Source: Alphaproteobacteria bacterium casp-alpha2
GTDB taxonomy: Bacteria; Pseudomonadota; Alphaproteobacteria; Rhodospirillales; Casp-alpha2
Direction of reading: 5' to 3'
DNA length: 39,390 nt
Assembly (NCBI GenBank): GCA_001510075.1
Contig: LFEN01000002.1
Span: 1-39,390 of the forward strand
Shown here: positions 7,865 to 15,562 of the stretch, piece after piece
Position numbering within the stretch: position 1 is the first letter of the stretch
Layout of the letters: each line of letters begins with the position of its first letter
Notes under the pieces: generated by a model
Database searches by the model: none
The model's input: the letters and a program-made list of their open reading frames with translations, nothing else
What the model was told of the DNA's origin: nothing
Translations under genes and position numbers: made by a program

Positions 7865-8512
7865 GTGGCGATGAAACGACCCGTTCACCACCGTGGGAAA
7901 AACCGGATCGCGATCAAGGCCTTGGTTGGGGCGGCGGTCGTGGCGATTGCCTGGATGGTTGGCCTGATAGAGTTTGCCGGCCTTGTCCCCCAAGGCGTCC
8001 AGGATAAGACGACAAAAACCGACGCTATCGTCGTCCTTACCGGCGGCAGCCGGCGTCTGGGCGAAGGGCTGGAACTGTTATCCCAAGGCTTGGCCGGGAA
8101 ACTTTTTATCTCCGGCGTCTATGGGGGAATCGAGGTGAAAGAGCTGTTGCAGATCGTCAAACGCAATCCCCGCGAACGCGAAAACCAGATCAGCATTGGT
8201 AACGCCACCAACACCACCGGCAACGCCCTGGAAACGGCGGCCTGGATGGCGACAAAAAAATTCAGCTCTCTCAGGCTGGTGACGGCGGCCTATCACATGC
8301 CCCGAAGCCTGCTCGAATTTCGCTACACCATGCCCGGGGTAACGCTGTTGCCGAACCCGGTGTATCCTGAAAACGTCAAGCAGGATCGCTGGTGGGCGTG
8401 GCCGGGAACCGCTGCCCTGATGATCAGCGAATACAACAAGTACCTGTTCGCCCATGCCCGTCACTGGACCGATTTGATGTTGAGCAAAAAACCACCGGGA
8501 AGACAGCGATGA
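7865..8512 (+). CDS. YdcF/SanA-like DUF218 protein
   Basis: A 215-residue protein with one N-terminal membrane segment (about residues 16-36) and a DUF218 domain. Visible family motifs are DAIVVLTGGSRRL, LFISGVYGG, NATNTTGNAL and the VTAAYHMPRS...LLPNPV segment. Relatives include SanA and ElyC of Escherichia coli, linked to envelope integrity and undecaprenyl-phosphate use. The precise reaction is not known. The GTG at 7865 has AAGGA about 11 bases upstream; ATG 7871 is an alternative. The stop overlaps the plsC start (ATGA). Position in the ftsE-ftsX-plsC run fits an envelope role. Confidence 0.88.
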   Translation: MAMKRPVHHRGKNRIAIKALVGAAVVAIAWMVGLIEFAGLVPQGVQDKTTKTDAIVVLTGGSRRLGEGLELLSQGLAGKLFISGVYGGIEVKELLQIVKRNPRERENQISIGNATNTTGNALETAAWMATKKFSSLRLVTAAYHMPRSLLEFRYTMPGVTLLPNPVYPENVKQDRWWAWPGTAALMISEYNKYLFAHARHWTDLMLSKKPPGRQR

Positions 8513-9246
8513 TCGTTTTGCGTTCAATCGCGTTCAATATATTTTTCTTCGTTTTCCACCTTGCCCTGGTGATGGTGATGACGATGTTGTTGGCGTTCCC
8601 GAGACGGCTTGAGCAACGGGTGGTGCGGTTGTGGACGCATCTGCTGGGGAAAGCCCTAAAAACAATCGTCGGGCTTGATATCGAAATCCGTGGCCGGGAA
8701 AACCTGCCGCCGGGCGCGATCGTCATCGTCAGCAAACATCAATCGGCCTGGGATACCTTCGTCTTTTATACCCTGGTCGACGACCCCAACTACATCTTGA
8801 AAAAGGAACTGATTGATATTCCGTTCTGGGGCTGGTGCGCGGCCAAATGCGGCGCTATCGGGGTCGACCGGGATGGCGGCGCCAGCGCCTTGAAAAAAAT
8901 GGTCCGCGACACACAAGACCGGATCGGCAAGGGCCGCCAAGTCATCATCTTTCCCGAAGGCACGCGGGCCAAACCCGGCAAACGCCATCCCTATCATCCG
9001 GGCATCGCCGCCATCTACGGCCATACCGATGCCCCGGTTATTCCGGTGGCATTGAATTCGGGGTTGTTCTGGGGCCGCGGCAGTTTTGTCAAATACCCCG
9101 GCGTCGTCACCATCGAGTTTCTTAGCCCCATGCCGGCGGGGTTGAAACGGCGGGAATTCATGATTGATTTGGAACGCCGCATCGAAGGCGCGTCAGACGC
9201 CCTGCTGGCCGAGGCGAAAGCAAAATTTTCCTATCTAAAACCTTGA
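8509..9246 (+). CDS. plsC: 1-acyl-sn-glycerol-3-phosphate acyltransferase
   Basis: A 245-residue lysophosphatidate acyltransferase that adds the second fatty acid to make phosphatidate in the inner membrane. A hydrophobic N-terminus (residues ~7-30) anchors it. The catalytic HX4D motif is His77-Gln-Ser-Ala-Trp-Asp82, and the acceptor-binding motif is FPEGTR at 148-153. The start is set by the 4-base overlap with the DUF218 stop; an in-frame extension into that gene is not needed. It is the last gene of the ftsE operon and faces the hypothetical gene at 9265 with 18 bases between the stops. Confidence 0.95.
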   Translation: MIVLRSIAFNIFFFVFHLALVMVMTMLLAFPRRLEQRVVRLWTHLLGKALKTIVGLDIEIRGRENLPPGAIVIVSKHQSAWDTFVFYTLVDDPNYILKKELIDIPFWGWCAAKCGAIGVDRDGGASALKKMVRDTQDRIGKGRQVIIFPEGTRAKPGKRHPYHPGIAAIYGHTDAPVIPVALNSGLFWGRGSFVKYPGVVTIEFLSPMPAGLKRREFMIDLERRIEGASDALLAEAKAKFSYLKP

Positions 9247-9264
9247 GTTTAAGGAAGAGGGCTT

Positions 9265-9675
9265 TTAGGTTTTGGCCGCGCCGGCGTTATTCGCCAGACA
9301 GCGTGTGACGTCAATTCTGGCCTGCATTTTCTTGATGTAGGCGGCAAGGGACGGGCCCTTGAGGGTGTTGCCGGTTTTTGTCACCGCGCTCGAGCCGCGA
9401 CTGTAAATGTCCTGTAGGCCCTTCAGGCGGCCGTTCCATTTTTTGATATAGGGCACCCAGTCACCTTTGTGCTTCCTGTTGACGTAGTTGGCGACGCGAT
9501 CATGGGATTTGAACGTCCACCAGGCGACCTGGGGAAAGGCGTCGCATTTCTTTTGGCTCACGGCTGCACTGGCGGGGCGTTCGTCGCCCGTGCCGCCGGC
9601 GGCAGTTTTTGCTCTTATGACAGCAATTTTTCCCCTTTCAGGAGGAAACTTTTTCCGGGTTGCGGTGTCTTTCAT
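9265..9675 (-). CDS. Conserved-looking basic hypothetical protein
   Basis: About 136 residues starting MKDTATRKKFPPERGK. The first ~45 residues are basic and low-complexity. The rest looks like a folded domain: KCDAFPQVAWWTFKSHD, then VANYVNRKHKGDWVPYIKKW, ending with a helical segment around ARIDVTRCLA. Two cysteines sit near its ends. I do not recognise the family and propose no function. The frame stays open to 9738, but starting there would run through a strong plus-strand promoter and LexA box, so I prefer ATG 9675. It diverges from the ribonucleotide reductase gene; the LexA box lies 37-51 bases upstream of its start, so SOS control of this gene is possible. Confidence 0.6.
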   Translation of the reverse strand: MKDTATRKKFPPERGKIAVIRAKTAAGGTGDERPASAAVSQKKCDAFPQVAWWTFKSHDRVANYVNRKHKGDWVPYIKKWNGRLKGLQDIYSRGSSAVTKTGNTLKGPSLAAYIKKMQARIDVTRCLANNAGAAKT

Positions 9676-9685
9676 CGCCGCTTTC

Positions 9686-9714
9686 TTGACAAATGGCGGC
9701 TTCCGGCTTATGTT
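9686..9714 (+). promoter_or_regulatory. Near-consensus sigma-70 promoter for nrdJ
   Basis: TTGACA at 9686-9691, a 17-base spacer and TATGTT at 9709-9714, pointing toward nrdJ. The -35 is perfect and the spacing ideal. The -10 overlaps the first GTTC half of the LexA box, the usual place for a repressor to block RNA polymerase. Confidence 0.65.
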
Positions 9715-9726
9715 CTTTGTTTGTTC
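9712..9726. promoter_or_regulatory. LexA (SOS) box
   Basis: GTTC-TTTGTTT-GTTC, a perfect GTTC-N7-GTTC direct repeat, the known alphaproteobacterial LexA operator. It sits across the -10 of the promoter that reads toward nrdJ. DNA-damage control of the reductase, of the divergent hypothetical gene, or of both is the natural reading. Confidence 0.7.
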
Positions 9727-9772
9727 CGAGCATGGCACGCGTGTCGAATTTGCACGCTGAAAGCCGGGGCAA

Positions 9773-9812
9773 AATGTCTACTAATGTCCACAAATGAGTA
9801 CAAATGCGTACA
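9773..9812. repeat. Four 10-bp direct repeats (iteron-like)
   Basis: AATGTCTACT, AATGTCCACA, AATGAGTACA and AATGCGTACA follow each other with no gaps. All share AATG at positions 1-4 and A-C at 8-9 (TAC or CAC). The 10-base period puts each copy on the same face of the helix, as in binding arrays for a regulator. I do not recognise the cognate protein; it does not match the NrdR box I know. Confidence 0.6.
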
Positions 9813-9948
9813 TTATTCCGGCCCGCTTTAATAACCCCGGCTGTGGACAAACCTGACGTCCGGGCTGTGGATAGCGGGGGTAAACCCTTGATAACGTTGC
9901 TTGGCAGGCGGTAAAAAGGCTACTGATTTTGGATAACTTTGTGGAAAC
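9784..9948. promoter_or_regulatory. Cluster of DnaA-box-like sites
   Basis: Five 9-mers resemble the DnaA box TTATCCACA or its complement TGTGGATAA: ATGTCCACA (9784-9792, 7 of 9), TGTGGACAA (9842-9850, 8 of 9), TGTGGATAG (9866-9874, 8 of 9), TTTGGATAA (9928-9936, 8 of 9) and TGTGGAAAC (9940-9948, 7 of 9). None is perfect. DnaA control of ribonucleotide reductase is known for Escherichia coli nrdAB, which makes the location plausible. Confidence 0.45.
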
Positions 9949-9970
9949 ATAATAGGAACTTTGTTTTTGA

Positions 9971-10026
9971 CCCCGGCCTCTTCCGGGGGCAAAATCAGGG
10001 GCTTACATGGAGCTTTTGTGTGCCCC
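9971..10026 (+). promoter_or_regulatory. Two hairpins in the nrdJ leader
   Basis: CCCCGG/CCGGGG at 9971-9976 and 9983-9988 forms a tight stem with a 6-base loop. AGGGGC/GCCCCT at 9997-10002 and 10022-10027 forms a second stem with a 19-base loop. The second ends about 25 bases before the nrdJ start. They could affect translation or transcript stability; no T tract follows directly. Confidence 0.35.
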
Positions 10027-10052
10027 TTATCTGACCCTTTTTGGAATTTGAT

Positions 10053-12458
10053 ATGTCCAAGCCCGCGCAAATTTCCCAGCAAATCTGGGACATGAAATAC
10101 CGCCTCAAGGACGCCAGTGGCCATCCCGTCGACAAGGCCATGTCCGATAGCTGGCGCCGGGTCGCCAAGGCGCTGGCTGAGCCGGAGGCAAGAGGCGCGG
10201 ACGGGCGAAGCCCGGACAGGGACACAAATAAGTCTCCGTTCGAAGAAAGCTTCTTCGAAGCCATGGACGATTTTCGCTTTCTGCCGGCGGGCCGCATCCT
10301 CGCCGGCGCCGGGTCGGGGCGCCGGGTGACGCTGTTCAATTGTTTTGTCATGGGCGACATCCCCGACGATATGTCGGGCATCTTCGACGGCCTCAAGGAG
10401 GCCGCACTGACGATGCAGCAGGGCGGCGGCATCGGTTATGACTTTTCCTCGCTCCGGCCCAAGGGTGCGCCGGTCGAGCGCGTCGGCGCCGATGCCTCCG
10501 GCCCGTTAAGCTTCATGGATGTCTGGGACGCCATGTGCCGCACGATCATGAGCGCCGGATCCCGGCGCGGCGCCATGATGGGGCTGATGCGTTGTGACCA
10601 CCCCGACATCGAAGCCTTTATCGAAGCCAAGCGCGAACCGGGGCGGCTTCGCATGTTCAACCTGTCGGTGCTGGTGTCCGACGCCTTTATGCTGGCGGTC
10701 AAAGAAGATGCTGCGTGGGAGCTGAAATTCGACGGCGTCACCTACAAAAGCCTGCCGGCGCGGGAATTGTGGGACGCCATCATGCGCGCCACCTATGCCT
10801 ACGCCGAACCGGGTGTCATTTTCATCGACCGCATTAACGCGCGCAACAACCTCTATTACTGCGAAACCATTCACGCCACCAACCCTTGCGGCGAACAACC
10901 GCTGCCGCCGTACGGGGCGTGCCTGTTAGGGTCGGTTAATCTGGCCCGGCTGGTGGAAAATCCGTTTACGCCGGAAGCCGCCATTGACTTGGGCGGGCTG
11001 GAAAAACTCGTCGCCACGGCGGTGCGCATGATGGACAACGCCATCGATGTGTCAAAATTTCCGCTGCCCGCCCAGGCCCATGAAGCCCAGGCCAAACGCC
11101 GCATCGGCCTCGGCATCACCGGGCTGGCCGATGCGCTGATTATGGTGGGCGCGCGCTATGGCGCCACCGCCGCCGTGCGATTGTCGGAAACCTGGCTCCG
11201 CGCCGTGCAGCGGGCGGCGTATCTGGCATCCGTTGATCTGGCCCGCGAAAAGGGACCGTTTCCTCTGTATGACGCGGAAAAATATCTTGCCGGTGAAACC
11301 GTCGCCGGGCTCGACCAGGACGTCAAAGACGCCATCGCCCGGCATGGCATCCGCAATGCGTTGCTGACCTCGATCGCGCCGACGGGAACGATCTCGCTGT
11401 TGGCCGACAATGTCTCTTCCGGGTTGGAGCCGGTGTTCAGCTTCAAATATTCCCGCCGCGTGACCATGCCCGACGGCAGTTTCCGCGAGGAAAACGTCAC
11501 CGATTACGCCTACCGGCTCTATCGCCGCCTGTTCGGTGAGGACGCTGCCCTGACCGACGCCTTCGTCGATGCGCAAGGCCTGACCACCAACGATCATCTG
11601 GTGATGCAGGCGGCGGTGCAAAAATACGTCGACAGCTCGATTTCCAAGACCATCAACTGTCCGGAAAGCATTTCCTTCGACGCCTTCAAGGATGTTTATG
11701 TCCAGGCCTATGACCTCGGCTGCAAGGGCTGCACCACCTACCGGCCGAACGACATCACCGGCGCCGTGCTGTCGCTCAAAGAAGATGCATCGAGCGCCGC
11801 CGAGCCGGAACTGCCGCTGCAAAGCCCGGCGGCGGTCGGGACGCCGAAGGATCTGGGTGATGCCGGCGATATTGCGCTCCTGTTCAAGCCCCTGGACCGG
11901 CCCGGTGGTCTGGAAGGCAAGACCTACAAGCTGCGCTGGCCGGAAAGCGACCATGCGATCTACATCACCATGAACGACATCCTTGATGACCAGGGCCGCA
12001 CCCGTCCGTTCGAGATTTTCATCAATTCCAAAAACACCGAACACTATGCCTGGACCGTGGCCCTGACGCGGATGATCTCGGCCGTGTTCCGGCGCGGCGG
12101 CGATGTGTCGTTCGTGATCGAGGAACTGAAAGCCGTGTTTGACCCCCGTGGCGGACAGTGGATGGGCGGACGCTACGTGCCGTCTTTGCTGGCGGCCATC
12201 GGCGGCATCGTCGAACAGCACATGATCTCGACCGGGTTCCTGAAAGGGGCGGGCGATATTTCCGCCGTTGACGAGGCCAAGGCGGTGGCCATTGCCGGTG
12301 GTAGTGGCGGCCAGGGGAGCCAGCAGACGGGCCAGGGGGGTGGCCAATCCCGCAATGCAGCCCCTTTCAACCAGTGCCCGAAATGCGGCCAGGCCAGTCT
12401 GGTGAAAGAAGAAGGCTGCGACAATTGCCGCTCCTGCGGCTATTCGAAGTGTAGTTAG
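10053..12458 (+). CDS. nrdJ: B12-dependent (class II) ribonucleotide reductase
   Basis: An 801-residue adenosylcobalamin-dependent reductase that makes deoxyribonucleotides with or without oxygen. The redox Cys in LFNCFV is near residue 95. The active-site NPCGEQPLPPYG with the following ACLLGSVNL is near 280. The second redox Cys in TINCPES is near 540. Residues ~620-735 form the TSCPD domain (FEIFINSKNTEHYAW...GGRYVPSL). The C-terminus is a zinc ribbon (CPKCG...CDNCRSCGYSKC) that may reload reducing power. GGAATT eight bases before ATG 10053 sets the start. The protein is shorter than the ~1200-residue rhizobial forms but all motifs are present. The stop overlaps the facing ChaC-like gene by 4 bases. 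Confidence 0.95.
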   Translation: MSKPAQISQQIWDMKYRLKDASGHPVDKAMSDSWRRVAKALAEPEARGADGRSPDRDTNKSPFEESFFEAMDDFRFLPAGRILAGAGSGRRVTLFNCFVMGDIPDDMSGIFDGLKEAALTMQQGGGIGYDFSSLRPKGAPVERVGADASGPLSFMDVWDAMCRTIMSAGSRRGAMMGLMRCDHPDIEAFIEAKREPGRLRMFNLSVLVSDAFMLAVKEDAAWELKFDGVTYKSLPARELWDAIMRATYAYAEPGVIFIDRINARNNLYYCETIHATNPCGEQPLPPYGACLLGSVNLARLVENPFTPEAAIDLGGLEKLVATAVRMMDNAIDVSKFPLPAQAHEAQAKRRIGLGITGLADALIMVGARYGATAAVRLSETWLRAVQRAAYLASVDLAREKGPFPLYDAEKYLAGETVAGLDQDVKDAIARHGIRNALLTSIAPTGTISLLADNVSSGLEPVFSFKYSRRVTMPDGSFREENVTDYAYRLYRRLFGEDAALTDAFVDAQGLTTNDHLVMQAAVQKYVDSSISKTINCPESISFDAFKDVYVQAYDLGCKGCTTYRPNDITGAVLSLKEDASSAAEPELPLQSPAAVGTPKDLGDAGDIALLFKPLDRPGGLEGKTYKLRWPESDHAIYITMNDILDDQGRTRPFEIFINSKNTEHYAWTVALTRMISAVFRRGGDVSFVIEELKAVFDPRGGQWMGGRYVPSLLAAIGGIVEQHMISTGFLKGAGDISAVDEAKAVAIAGGSGGQGSQQTGQGGGQSRNAAPFNQCPKCGQASLVKEEGCDNCRSCGYSKCS

Positions 12459-13018
12459 GGTTTAGTTCCGGCCGCTTCTTCCGCCAGCTTGACGAGGCGG
12501 TGGATGGGGCCGTCGGCGATGCCCAACTCGTCCAAGTGCCTGACGGTGCTTTGCAGGTAGTCCAGGCATTCGCCGCCCTTGCCCCGGCCCTGCAGGATTA
12601 GCTTCACGGCGTCTGTGTCGGAAAGCCCGCCGATGTATTGTTCGTGCCCTCGGTCGGCGACGAAGGTATAGGCGGTGACTTTTTTTTCTCCGCCCTCAAC
12701 CCCCGCCGGCACCGTTACGGCCAGCCATTTCGGCAGGTAGACCCGGTGTAACATTTCGCGTTCGTGCAGGTATTCGATGACGCCGTCGGCGTCTTTAGCC
12801 GCCACCTTCATCGCCCGGCCCCAGCACGAGCCGCCCCGATCAAGGCCTAACACCAGACCCGGCCGCTCATAGCTGCCCCGGTACTGGATCGAATAGATGC
12901 AGAGCGCCCGGTGATAGCCGCGAAGCAGGGCCGGTTGTGTCTCAATATGAGCAAAGCCGGGCCGCCACATCAATGAGCCGTAGCCGAAAACCCAGATATC
13001 GCCAGTCGGTCGTTTCAC
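12455..13018 (-). CDS. ChaC-like gamma-glutamylcyclotransferase
   Basis: A 187-residue enzyme of the ChaC/GGCT family, which releases 5-oxoproline from gamma-glutamyl peptides and, in the ChaC branch, degrades glutathione. The family motif VFGYGSLMW is at residues ~9-17, followed by RGYHRALC and the LGLDRGGSCWGRAM segment. The start is GTG 13018, preceded by AGGAGAC seven bases upstream; an ATG 21 codons earlier lacks such a site and would overlap the divergent gene. It is divergent from the DUF2125 gene with a 29-base gap and convergent with nrdJ. The exact substrate cannot be told from sequence. Confidence 0.88.
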   Translation of the reverse strand: MKRPTGDIWVFGYGSLMWRPGFAHIETQPALLRGYHRALCIYSIQYRGSYERPGLVLGLDRGGSCWGRAMKVAAKDADGVIEYLHEREMLHRVYLPKWLAVTVPAGVEGGEKKVTAYTFVADRGHEQYIGGLSDTDAVKLILQGRGKGGECLDYLQSTVRHLDELGIADGPIHRLVKLAEEAAGTKP

Positions 13019-13047
13019 GCTAAAGTCTCCTGTCAGAAAGAAAGACC

Positions 13048-14073
13048 ATGAACGAGAAAAAGAAAACAGCAAAATCCGCACCTCGCCCTGCGAAAAGCCG
13101 GAGACGGGTGTTTATCGGGGCCGGGGCGGCCGTTGTCGTTGTCGCCGTTTATGCGGGGTACTGGAATTATATCGCCGCTCAAGTTCGGGCCGGGATAGAA
13201 CAATGGGCCGACATGCGCCGGGCGGACGGGTTTGAGGTGTCTTATGGGGCGCTCAGTATCGGCGGGTTCCCGTTCCGGCTGGTCGCGCAAATGGCGGCGC
13301 CGAAGGTCACGCATTCCTGGTCGTGGCAAGGCCCAACGCTTGTTATATCGGCACGGCCATGGCGACTGGGCCGATTCAAGGTGAAAGCGCCGGGACTGCA
13401 TCAAGTCAGTTACGGGGGCGGGGATTATTTCATCGACGCGGCAATGCTTCGCGCCAAGGTTGGCTATCGCCAGGGCGCGCCGGTAAAAATCAGACTTTCC
13501 GTTACCGATCTGGTGGTCCGAAATGCCGCCGATCAGGATGTCGCCGGTATCGATACCGCCGAAGTCATGATTGATCTTTCGGGCAATGCCCTGCTGGTCG
13601 ATGCAGACGGGCTGCTCGCGCCACGCGAACGCATCCCCGGCCTTGGGCGAATGACCCGGCATCTGGGCATCGAGGCCCAGGCAACGGGGGCTTTTCCCGA
13701 TATCGCTCAGGCCATGCCGGTCAATGGCGAAACCATGGCCCGCTGGCGCGACAGCGGCGGCACCATCGAAGTCCACCGCCTTAATTTCAAGCACGGTCCG
13801 TTGACGGTATCCGGCGACGGCACGCTGGCGCTTGACCAGGCCATGCAGCCGATTGGGTCTTTCACGGTTAAGGCCCAAGGCCATATGGAGGCGTTGGACC
13901 GCTTCCGCGACGCGGGCCTGATCACGGCCAACGGTCACGGCTTGGCCAGGCTGGCGTTGACGGCGCTGAGCAAGGGGCCTTCGGGCCTGAAGGTGCCGCT
14001 GACGGTGCAGGATCGCCGGGTGTTTGTCGGCCCGGTGCCCCTGGCGAAATTGCCGTTGGTGAGTTGGCCATGA
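13048..14073 (+). CDS. DUF2125 membrane-anchored protein
   Basis: A 341-residue protein. A basic cytoplasmic N-terminus (KKKTAKSAPRPAKSRRR) is followed by one membrane segment at about residues 21-42. A large extracytoplasmic DUF2125 domain comes next, with the ISIGGFPFRL-like hallmark (here LSIGGFPFRLVAQM) near 68-82. DUF2125 proteins are common in alphaproteobacteria and have no established function; the beta-rich, AsmA-like character suggests an envelope role, but that is inference. The stop overlaps the start of the yqgE-like gene (ATGA), so the two products may work together in the envelope. Confidence 0.85.
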   Translation: MNEKKKTAKSAPRPAKSRRRVFIGAGAAVVVVAVYAGYWNYIAAQVRAGIEQWADMRRADGFEVSYGALSIGGFPFRLVAQMAAPKVTHSWSWQGPTLVISARPWRLGRFKVKAPGLHQVSYGGGDYFIDAAMLRAKVGYRQGAPVKIRLSVTDLVVRNAADQDVAGIDTAEVMIDLSGNALLVDADGLLAPRERIPGLGRMTRHLGIEAQATGAFPDIAQAMPVNGETMARWRDSGGTIEVHRLNFKHGPLTVSGDGTLALDQAMQPIGSFTVKAQGHMEALDRFRDAGLITANGHGLARLALTALSKGPSGLKVPLTVQDRRVFVGPVPLAKLPLVSWP

Positions 14074-14669
14074 GAAAAGCTAGTAGGGTTCTTTCAGTGA
14101 TTGTTGGTTGCCTTTTCCTGGCGGCGGTTCCGGCCCAGGCAGATGATCTCACCCTGACGGGCCAGTTGCTGGTGGCGACGAAAAAAATCGAAGACCCGCG
14201 GTTCGCCAAAACCGTGATCTTCATGGTGTCGCACGATAAGGAGGGCGCCTTCGGTTTGGTCGTCAATCGGGTATTCGGCGCCGGGCCGATGCAAAAATTT
14301 CTAAAAGGGTTCGACATCGGCCCTGGAAAAATAAAAGGCGATATCAGGCTCCACTACGGCGGCCCGGTATCTCCCAGTGTCGGATTTTTCCTGCATACGG
14401 CCGATTTCAAGGGAGATGATACCAGGGTCGTCGATTCCAAAATGGCCCTGACCACCGGGACCAGTGTCTTAAAGGCGATCGCCGAGGGCCGCGGGCCGCG
14501 CAACAGCTTGTTTGCGCTCGGCTATGCGGGCTGGTCGGCGGGCCAGCTTGAAGGCGAGATTGCCCGCGGCGACTGGTTCAGCGCCCCAGCCAGCGAAGAG
14601 TTGATTTTCAGCGAAGATGTAGACGCGATCTGGGAACGGGCATCCGGCAAGGCAGGGCTGAAGCTTTAG
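14070..14669 (+). CDS. YqgE/AlgH family protein with a signal peptide
   Basis: A 199-residue YqgE/AlgH family protein. The family core starts at LTGQLLVATKKIEDPRF and includes VIFMVSHDKEGAFGLVVNR, LHYGGPVS and FALGYAGWSAGQLE. The family's biochemical role is unsettled. Unusually, the core is preceded by a clear signal peptide: MRKASR, a hydrophobic stretch (VLSVIVGCLFLAAV) and the cleavage site AQA-DD near residues 25-27. Most family members are cytoplasmic and begin at the core. Starting at ATG 14070 is set by the overlap with the DUF2125 stop. The stop overlaps the tyrC stop on the other strand by 4 bases. Confidence 0.88.
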   Translation: MRKASRVLSVIVGCLFLAAVPAQADDLTLTGQLLVATKKIEDPRFAKTVIFMVSHDKEGAFGLVVNRVFGAGPMQKFLKGFDIGPGKIKGDIRLHYGGPVSPSVGFFLHTADFKGDDTRVVDSKMALTTGTSVLKAIAEGRGPRNSLFALGYAGWSAGQLEGEIARGDWFSAPASEELIFSEDVDAIWERASGKAGLKL

Positions 14670-15562
14670 TCCTGCTTCGCGTCGAGGACGCCGCGGCGGA
14701 TGGCGCGGGTCTTGGTGAAACGTTCCTCAAGGGTGCTGCCGTCGCCTTTGCGGATGGCGCGCTGAAGCGCCGTCAAATCTTCCGTAAAGCGGCCAAGGAC
14801 ATCCAGCACGGCATCTTTGTTCTTGAGAAAAATATCCCGCCACATCACCGGGTCCGACGCGGCGATGCGGGTGAAATCACGGAAACCGCTGGCCGAATAC
14901 TTGAAGACTTCTTTTTTCAATTCGTCCTCAAGATCGGTGGCGGTGCCGACAATGGTGTAGGCGATCAGATGCGGCAGGTGCGAGGTCAGCGCCAGAACCT
15001 GATCGTGGTGGGCCGCATCCATGATTTCGATGTTCATGCCGCCCCGCCGCCAAAGCTCCGCCACCTTGTCTACGGCACCCGAATCCGTATCCGGCCCCGG
15101 CGTCAGGATGCACCACCGGTCTTGGAACAGCTCGGCGAAGCCTGCTTCGGGGCCTGAATGTTCTGTCCCGGCCACGGGATGGCCGGGCACCATGTGGACC
15201 CCGTCGGGCAATTGAGGTGCGACATCGGTGAACATGGTTGCCTTGCACGACCCGACATCGGTGACGATGGCGCCGGGCTTCAACCCTGGCTTGATGGTTT
15301 TGGCGATATCGGCGTAGGCGCCCAGCGGCGTACACAGCACGATCAGATCAGCGTCGGTTACGGCTTCGGCCGCATCAAGAGAGGTGGCGTCGGCGAGGCC
15401 GAGCTCGACGACCTTGTCCAGCGTTCCTTGAGTGCGGGCGTTGACGGTGATGTGCTGGGCCAGGCCATCCCGCCGCACGACATGGGCCAGCGAGGCGCCG
15501 ATCAGACCGGCGCCGATGAGGGCGATGCGCGGGAACAAAACGTCTTTTTCAGGCGCGCTCAT
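14666..15562 (-). CDS. tyrC: Prephenate/arogenate dehydrogenase
   Basis: A 298-residue NAD(P)-dependent dehydrogenase for tyrosine synthesis. The N-terminal Rossmann motif is ALIGAGLIGASLA (GxGxxG). Further hallmarks are VLCTPLGAY, TDVGSCK, the catalytic-region PGHPVAGTEHSGPEAG and the helical C-terminal dimer domain ending SASGFRDFTRIAASDP. Whether it prefers prephenate or arogenate cannot be told. The ATG at 15562 overlaps the hisC stop by 4 bases; an in-frame upstream extension lies inside hisC and is not used. It is the last gene of a coupled three-gene operon with chorismate mutase and hisC. Confidence 0.94.
   Translation of the reverse strand: MSAPEKDVLFPRIALIGAGLIGASLAHVVRRDGLAQHITVNARTQGTLDKVVELGLADATSLDAAEAVTDADLIVLCTPLGAYADIAKTIKPGLKPGAIVTDVGSCKATMFTDVAPQLPDGVHMVPGHPVAGTEHSGPEAGFAELFQDRWCILTPGPDTDSGAVDKVAELWRRGGMNIEIMDAAHHDQVLALTSHLPHLIAYTIVGTATDLEDELKKEVFKYSASGFRDFTRIAASDPVMWRDIFLKNKDAVLDVLGRFTEDLTALQRAIRKGDGSTLEERFTKTRAIRRGVLDAKQD

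Larger units (their letters stand above)
9676..10052. other. Long regulatory region before nrdJ
   Basis: About 375 bases without a convincing gene, between a divergent hypothetical gene and nrdJ. From left to right it holds a near-consensus promoter, a LexA box, four 10-bp direct repeats, five DnaA-box-like sites and two GC hairpins, each listed separately. If the promoter at 9686-9714 is used, the nrdJ leader is about 330 bases. I looked for a cobalamin riboswitch because nrdJ needs B12, but found no B12-box-like sequence. Confidence 0.7.

Noticed and set aside
9773-9948. Chromosomal replication origin
   Set aside because: DnaA-like sites are imperfect, there is no clear AT-rich unwinding block, and none of the usual origin neighbours (dnaA, parAB, gidA, hemE) is present.
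9727-10052. Cobalamin riboswitch upstream of the B12-dependent reductase
   Set aside because: A ~330-base leader before a B12 enzyme suggests one, but I find no B12-box-like AGCCAGGAGACC-type core in either strand.
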